Origin: DHVE2 group archaeon
GTDB lineage: Archaea; Thermoplasmatota; Thermoplasmata; Thermoplasmatales; Aciduliprofundaceae
Length of the DNA stretch: 9,630 nucleotides
Direction: 5' to 3'
Assembly: GCA_015522935.1 (NCBI GenBank)
Contig: WALH01000086.1
Location: 1-9,630, forward strand
The notes beneath the pieces were generated by a model. It was not told where the DNA came from, did no database searches, and worked only from the letters and a program-made list of their open reading frames with translations. How positions within the stretch are numbered: the first letter of the stretch is position 1; each line of letters opens with the position of its first letter. Positions 6,393 through 9,630 of the stretch are shown piece by piece. A program made the position numbers and the translations under genes.

Positions 6393-7470
6393 GGAAGCCC
6401 TGAAAAAACTTTATCAGATAGCGGAGGAGATTTATGAGCAACTCAATCATGGGGAGATACCAAACATGAAAATCGCAGCGAGGCATAAGGGGAACATAGT
6501 GTTCGACGATTCTTTAGGAGTTTGGAAGTATGGAAGCGGAAAAATCACGAGAAGTGCAAAAAAATTGGATGGAGGATACATGATTCTTCGCACCCTCTAC
6601 ATAATGGAATTCATAAAGGAGATGATCCGCACAAAAAAATCATCCACACTCAGAGAGATGTACTACATATCGGAGGGGTGGGGTCTGGCAAAATTCCACA
6701 CTCAGGATGAGAGCAATAAATTAGCTGAAGATTTGGAAATTCTTACCGGACAGCTGAGAGAGAACTTTAAACTTCGCCCAGAGGAAGATGGCGCAAGCGT
6801 AATAGGAAATATCACAGTTGAGGAAATAAATAGAAAGGGAGAAACTATGCGCATAAACTGCCGCGATGATGTGGGGGATAGTGGATATCTCATTCCCTAT
6901 GATGTTGAGAAGGATAAATTGCGGTTCGTGGATGTTGATGCCGATTTCGTAATTGGAATAGAAACCGGTGGTATGTTCGATCGTCTTGTTGAGAATGGTT
7001 TTGATGAGAGAGCCCGTGCTATTCTTGTGCATGTAAAGGGACAGCCTGCAAGAAGTACGAGAAGGTTACTAAAAAGAATGAACGAAGAGTTGGGCTTGCC
7101 TGTTGTTATATTTACTGATGGGGATCCATGGTCGTTTAGAATCTTCGCATCCATTGCATACGGAGCAATAAAAACAGCACATATAAGCGAATATCTAGCC
7201 ACCCCTACGGCGGAGTTTGTGGGAGTAACCGCAAGCGATATACTAAATTACGATTTACCCACAGACAAACTAAACGATAGAGATATCGCTGCATTAAAGG
7301 CGGAACTGAGCGACCCGAGATTCAATACACCATTCTGGCACGATGAAATAAATTTAATGTTAGAAATCAAAAAGAAGGCAGAACAGCAGAGTTTAGCCAA
7401 GTACGGCCTCGATTATGTTACCGACGTCTATCTACCAGAAAAATTGACACAGTTGGGTGTGATGAAATAA
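6382..7470 (+). CDS. top6A: DNA topoisomerase VI subunit A (Spo11-like cleavage subunit)
   Basis: The 362-residue DNA-cleaving subunit of topoisomerase VI, homologous to meiotic Spo11. The winged-helix (5Y-CAP) domain contains LREMYYISEGW, whose second tyrosine (Tyr95) is the expected nucleophile that forms the 5'-phosphotyrosyl link. The Toprim domain follows, with Glu194 in GIETGG and Asp246/Asp248 in TDGDPW binding Mg2+. The conserved VKGQPARSTRR segment and the C-terminal EYLATPTAEFVGV region are also present, and length is normal. An in-frame GTG two codons earlier (6376) is possible, but the ribosome site favours ATG 6382. The start overlaps the end of top6B by 11 nt, so the two subunits are translationally coupled in a B-then-A order. 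The gene converges on the HU gene with a 12-nt gap. Confidence 0.97.
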   Translation: MNSEEALKKLYQIAEEIYEQLNHGEIPNMKIAARHKGNIVFDDSLGVWKYGSGKITRSAKKLDGGYMILRTLYIMEFIKEMIRTKKSSTLREMYYISEGWGLAKFHTQDESNKLAEDLEILTGQLRENFKLRPEEDGASVIGNITVEEINRKGETMRINCRDDVGDSGYLIPYDVEKDKLRFVDVDADFVIGIETGGMFDRLVENGFDERARAILVHVKGQPARSTRRLLKRMNEELGLPVVIFTDGDPWSFRIFASIAYGAIKTAHISEYLATPTAEFVGVTASDILNYDLPTDKLNDRDIAALKAELSDPRFNTPFWHDEINLMLEIKKKAEQQSLAKYGLDYVTDVYLPEKLTQLGVMK

Positions 7471-7477
7471 AAAATAA
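7465..7477 (-). terminator. Candidate T-rich terminator of the HU gene
   Basis: Downstream of the HU stop the minus strand reads TTATTTTTTATTT, a T-run of the type that ends archaeal transcription. It overlaps the last codons of the convergent Topo VI A gene. No hairpin is evident. Confidence 0.4.
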
Positions 7478-7482
7478 GAGAA

Positions 7483-7752
7483 TCAAAGATATTTAATCTT
7501 GGCACTTGGTCTGAAGGCAAATTTCTTCTTTTCTTTCACATGCATTATTCTACCCGTTCTCGGATTCCTTACTCTCCTAGCCTTCTGCACACGACGTTCA
7601 AAAATTCCAAGACCAACAATCCTTACCCTGCTACCACTGTTAACCTGTGTTACAACTTCCTCAAGAAATGCATTGATTATTTCCCTAGCTTTTTTCTGAG
7701 AAATACTGGTTTTCTTTGCTACTGGTTTTGCAAGTTCAGTTACTCCCACCAT
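7483..7752 (-). CDS. HU-family DNA-binding protein (HTa-like archaeal HU)
   Basis: An 89-residue bacterial-type HU/IHF-fold protein that binds and bends DNA as a dimer and acts as the chromosome-packing protein. It has the two-helix N-terminal body (1-40), the HU signature around GLGIFERR (47-54), a basic beta arm (about 53-77) with the arm-tip RNPRTG (62-67, intercalating proline at 64), and the C-terminal FAFRPSAKIKYL. From memory, the N-terminus MVGVTELAKPVAKK closely parallels HTa of Thermoplasma acidophilum (VGISELSKEVAKK), which supports ATG 7752 over the in-frame GTG at 7761. A GGTG 6 nt before the ATG is a plausible ribosome site, and a TATA box lies about 37 nt upstream, giving a short leader. 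It sits tail to tail with the Topo VI A gene and downstream of the PGI gene. It carries no eukaryote-type histone fold. Confidence 0.93.
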   Translation of the reverse strand: MVGVTELAKPVAKKTSISQKKAREIINAFLEEVVTQVNSGSRVRIVGLGIFERRVQKARRVRNPRTGRIMHVKEKKKFAFRPSAKIKYL

Positions 7753-7770
7753 TTTTAACACCCATGTAAC

Positions 7771-7785
7771 AAAATAAAAAAGAAG
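7771..7785 (-). terminator. Candidate T-rich terminator of the PGI gene, inside the HU promoter region
   Basis: The minus strand reads CTTCTTTTTTATTTT about 40 nt beyond the PGI stop codon. It lies between the HU TATA box (7786-7793) and the predicted HU transcript start. It may end PGI transcripts just before HU transcription begins. Confidence 0.3.
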
Positions 7786-7793
7786 TATTTATA
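7786..7793 (-). promoter_or_regulatory. TATA box for the HU gene
   Basis: Minus-strand TATAAATA, the best TATA match in the window, preceded by CGAAAAA (BRE-like). It predicts transcription from about 7765 and hence a leader of roughly a dozen nucleotides, containing GGTG, before ATG 7752. Confidence 0.6.
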
Positions 7794-7820
7794 TTTTTCG
7801 TTTTAGAATCGCAATTACAC

Positions 7821-8372
7821 TCATTCGTGGTATTTGGGGTTGTCAATTATCTTGTATCCTCCATCTTCTTCTACAACTATCTTCGCAAATCCCTTCTCTG
7901 CGATACTTCCGTAATCATGGCCAGCATCTCCCGGATATATGGCAAGAAAAACAAGGTCTTCAGAGCCGACGTTTACACTTCTATGCGCCCAGCATGGTGG
8001 AACATAAACTATATTTCCCCTTTCAATATTCTCAATTTTCATTTCAGCCCACTTCTGCATGAGAATTAAGCCTTTGCCCCGAATTCCTATGTACAGTTCT
8101 CCACGATTCCTTATCTCGTGGTAATGCCCTTTGGTCATAAAGAATTCCTTTCCCACTTTCCCGGGATGAATTACCGTGACAGCGTAACTTATTTCTCCTT
8201 CTCCATTGTTTGGCACTGCATAAACTTCATAAATTGTCGGGTCTCCTTGAGAAATCATTTCCTCCAACGCCTTTTCATCTTGGAAAAAGCCGCGCATATC
8301 AGATGCTTTTCTCACTGTTTTCTCTAAATAATTCTCTAATAACCCTGTTTGGAAATCTATGGAATTTTTCAT
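7821..8372 (-). CDS. pgi: Cupin-type glucose-6-phosphate isomerase (archaeal PGI)
   Basis: A 183-residue archaeal phosphoglucose isomerase of the cupin superfamily, interconverting glucose 6-phosphate and fructose 6-phosphate. It is unrelated to the large bacterial PGI. It aligns from memory with the 189-residue Pyrococcus furiosus enzyme throughout, including SDMRGFF, GDPTIYEVYAV, the hallmark PGKVGKEFFMTKGHYH, RGKGLILMQ, YVPPCWAHR and GDAGHDYGSIAEKGF. The metal ligands are His83, His85, Glu92 and His130. I chose the ATG at 8372 because it gives the family length and lies about 25 nt downstream of a TATA box. Longer in-frame starts would add up to 35 unconserved residues and run into the divergent phosphoesterase gene. 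HU follows on the same strand but has its own promoter. Its role is glycolysis or gluconeogenesis. Confidence 0.95.
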   Translation of the reverse strand: MKNSIDFQTGLLENYLEKTVRKASDMRGFFQDEKALEEMISQGDPTIYEVYAVPNNGEGEISYAVTVIHPGKVGKEFFMTKGHYHEIRNRGELYIGIRGKGLILMQKWAEMKIENIERGNIVYVPPCWAHRSVNVGSEDLVFLAIYPGDAGHDYGSIAEKGFAKIVVEEDGGYKIIDNPKYHE

Positions 8373-8392
8373 AATTGAGGATATGATGAGGT

Positions 8393-8400
8393 GATATAAC
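8393..8400 (-). promoter_or_regulatory. TATA box for the PGI gene
   Basis: Minus-strand GTTATATC, centred about 25 nt before the ATG at 8372. This spacing supports that start and a leaderless transcript. No Shine-Dalgarno sequence precedes the ATG. Confidence 0.5.
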
Positions 8401-8422
8401 ATAATTTCGGGAGACGATGAGA

Positions 8423-8430
8423 TTTTATAC
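8423..8430 (+). promoter_or_regulatory. TATA box for the metallophosphoesterase gene
   Basis: TTTTATAC preceded by GATGAGA, centred about 25 nt before the ATG at 8451. It is divergent from the PGI box only 22 bp away, so the two promoters share one short regulatory region (8373-8450). Confidence 0.5.
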
Positions 8431-8450
8431 TCTAAAACTATCCAAAGCAT

Positions 8451-9119
8451 ATGATCGCCATAATCTCCGACATTCACGGAAATTTACCAGCGTTGAAGGC
8501 CGTTCTCAAAGATATGCAGGATGTTGAATTAATAATCTGTGCTGGAGATTTAGTTGGATATAACCCCTATCCAAATGAGGTCATTCAGGAGGTCAAAATG
8601 CGAAAAATAGTGTGCATTCGGGGGAACCATGATCGAGCCGTGATTTACGACGATTATTCCTACATGAACGAGTATGCGGCGATTGCGGCAATATGGACGA
8701 GGAAAAATCTGAGCAAGGCGAATACGGAATATCTTCTCTCTCTTAAAGATAACATAGAATTTGATTATCACGGAAAGATGATTGCAGTTCATCACGGTGC
8801 GCCTTTCGATGAGGATTTTTACATATTCCCCGAAGATGCAACCGAAGACCTTTTGAATTATGACAACTCTGACATTCTTATTTTGGGGCATACTCACGTT
8901 CCATTCATAAAGAATTTCGGGCAGAGGTATATTGTAAATCCAGGAAGTGTGGGACAGCCAAGAGATGGCGATCCTCGTGCCTCTTACATAACAGCGGATG
9001 TCGATAATCTCAAATTCACACTGCGGAGAGTAAAATATGATATAGATGAAGTTGTGAACAGAATACGTGAGGAGAATCTACCACCCTTCTTGGGAGAGAG
9101 ATTATATTACGGCATTTGA
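8451..9119 (+). CDS. Calcineurin-like metallophosphoesterase
   Basis: A 222-residue cytosolic phosphoesterase of the calcineurin-like superfamily (YfcE/Metallophos_2 type). The full di-metal site is visible: Asp7 and His9 in SDIHGN, Asp33 in AGDLVGYNP, Asn59-His60 in RGNHD, His114/His115 in AVHHGAP and His147/His149 in GHTHVP. The typical NPGSVGQPRDGDPRASY block follows (163-179). The C-terminal 40 residues form a strand and helix cap. Family members hydrolyse phosphodiesters, cyclic nucleotides, dinucleoside polyphosphates or phosphoproteins, and the substrate here cannot be told. The start at 8451 is the first codon downstream of a TATA box about 25 nt away, without a ribosome site. Its last 13 nt overlap the convergent gene on the minus strand. 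Confidence 0.92.
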   Translation: MIAIISDIHGNLPALKAVLKDMQDVELIICAGDLVGYNPYPNEVIQEVKMRKIVCIRGNHDRAVIYDDYSYMNEYAAIAAIWTRKNLSKANTEYLLSLKDNIEFDYHGKMIAVHHGAPFDEDFYIFPEDATEDLLNYDNSDILILGHTHVPFIKNFGQRYIVNPGSVGQPRDGDPRASYITADVDNLKFTLRRVKYDIDEVVNRIREENLPPFLGERLYYGI

Positions 9120-9630
9120 CGCTTTTTCAGTTTTTCACGTATCTCTTCCTCCATTTTTCTGTACTTTCCTTTGAGACGGAATATTTCCTCGTCAAGTTTG
9201 TTTTCCACCCTTGCCTCGTGGAAATATGAGTAAAGCGCGGCTATACCCACTAAAATTGTGATGCCTATCAGCAAGTAGAGAACCCACATCAAGCTGCTCT
9301 TAACGCTGAAAGATGAATCAGGTACAATGCCATCCACAGGTTTTCCTATTGCCTTCGATAGATAATCTAAATTGAGGGTGTGATTTTGAGTCGCCTTATC
9401 CCATACCTCCCTGCTGAAAAATCCGGGAGACCACATCCAGTACTCACTTCCATTATAAATGAAATGAAGGGAGAAGCGAACGAAATAAACCCCGTCAGGT
9501 GTGCCGGAAAACGTGAGTATATGAAATCTTACAGGCACCTTTTTTCCAGGAGAGATTGCACCTAAAGTGATCGTGTAATTCACATTCCCAGATTCTTTTA
9601 TCACGGGTGGATTTGATATTTCGCGTATGG
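9107..9630 (-). CDS. C-terminally anchored membrane protein with extracellular beta domain (5' end outside the window)
   Basis: I do not recognise a family. The reading frame is open to the right edge, so only the C-terminal 170 or so residues are seen and the start lies outside. A GTG at 9604 is in frame but has no support as a start. The visible part begins with a strand-rich segment of secreted character (NPPVIKESGNVNYTITL, then PGKKVPVRFHIL and PDGVYFVRFSLHF), resembling the beta-sandwich repeats of archaeal envelope proteins and including N-glycosylation-type sites (NGS, NHT). A single transmembrane helix follows about 38-60 residues before the end (LMWVLYLLIGITILVGIAAL). The cytoplasmic tail of about 35 residues is highly charged and helical (RLKGKYRKMEEEIREKLKKR), probably a coiled coil. 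An envelope or surface-sensing role is an inference. It overlaps the metallophosphoesterase gene tail to tail by 13 nt. Confidence 0.75.
   Translation of the reverse strand, partial: IREISNPPVIKESGNVNYTITLGAISPGKKVPVRFHILTFSGTPDGVYFVRFSLHFIYNGSEYWMWSPGFFSREVWDKATQNHTLNLDYLSKAIGKPVDGIVPDSSFSVKSSLMWVLYLLIGITILVGIAALYSYFHEARVENKLDEEIFRLKGKYRKMEEEIREKLKKRQMP

Noticed and set aside
7753..7761. GTG start for HU adding three residues
   Set aside because: The ATG at 7752 reproduces the HTa N-terminus and has a GGTG at good spacing. The GTG remains possible but is weaker.
8373..8477. N-terminal extension of the PGI gene to a start at 8477 (35 extra residues)
   Set aside because: The extension has no similarity to the family, overlaps the divergent phosphoesterase gene and would cover both TATA boxes. 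ATG 8372 fits the family length and the TATA spacing.
8550..8897. Antisense open frame of over 100 codons within the metallophosphoesterase gene
   Set aside because: Its residue composition is unlike a real protein, and it has no start signal. It is the shadow of a gene with all catalytic motifs intact.
1..9630. Search for tRNA, rRNA, CRISPR repeats, transposase remnants, toxin-antitoxin or defence cassettes
   Set aside because: None could be recognised. All gaps are under about 135 bp, and all genes of recognisable function are housekeeping or sensor-like.

Overview
The window looks like a compact, protein-dense stretch of an archaeal chromosome. By eye it is AT-rich (roughly 40% GC). It carries DNA topoisomerase VI, a mevalonate kinase, a cupin-type phosphoglucose isomerase and a bacterial-type HU protein of the HTa kind. 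The combination points to a euryarchaeon. HTa-like HU is typical of the Thermoplasmata lineage, while Topo VI, classical mevalonate kinase and cupin PGI are not what I expect of Thermoplasma itself. A deep-branching relative such as the Aciduliprofundum/DHVE2 group is my best guess, inferred from gene content and not proven.

Layout, left to right. (1) Three plus-strand genes: a stand-alone asparagine-synthetase-like synthase domain, an M42 metallo-aminopeptidase and a mevalonate kinase with a TTG start. (2) A minus-strand two-CBS-domain protein meets the mevalonate kinase gene tail to tail and is divergent from a plus-strand seven-helix membrane protein. An inverted repeat lies in the divergent gap. 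(3) A minus-strand MIP18/DUF59 protein, divergent from the topoisomerase VI operon (B subunit then A subunit, 11-nt overlap). (4) Minus strand: HU, preceded by cupin phosphoglucose isomerase. (5) A plus-strand metallophosphoesterase divergent from the isomerase gene, then a minus-strand membrane-anchored protein that runs off the right edge and overlaps the phosphoesterase tail to tail.

Functionally this is mostly housekeeping: chromosome topology and packaging (Topo VI, HU), isoprenoid lipid precursors (mevalonate kinase), sugar phosphate metabolism (PGI), Fe-S assembly (DUF59) and peptide turnover (M42). The CBS protein, the seven-helix protein, the synthase domain and the C-terminal anchored protein have no assignable specific role.

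The clearest pattern across the window is regulatory. Nearly every gene that begins a transcription unit has a TATA-like box centred about 25-30 nt before its start codon and no Shine-Dalgarno sequence, implying leaderless mRNAs. The downstream operon genes (mevalonate kinase, Topo VI A) have strong Shine-Dalgarno sites. This pattern also settles several start codons. I found no tRNA, rRNA, CRISPR array, insertion sequence or defence cassette. All intergenic stretches are shorter than about 135 bp. I see no convincing previously undescribed multi-gene system.
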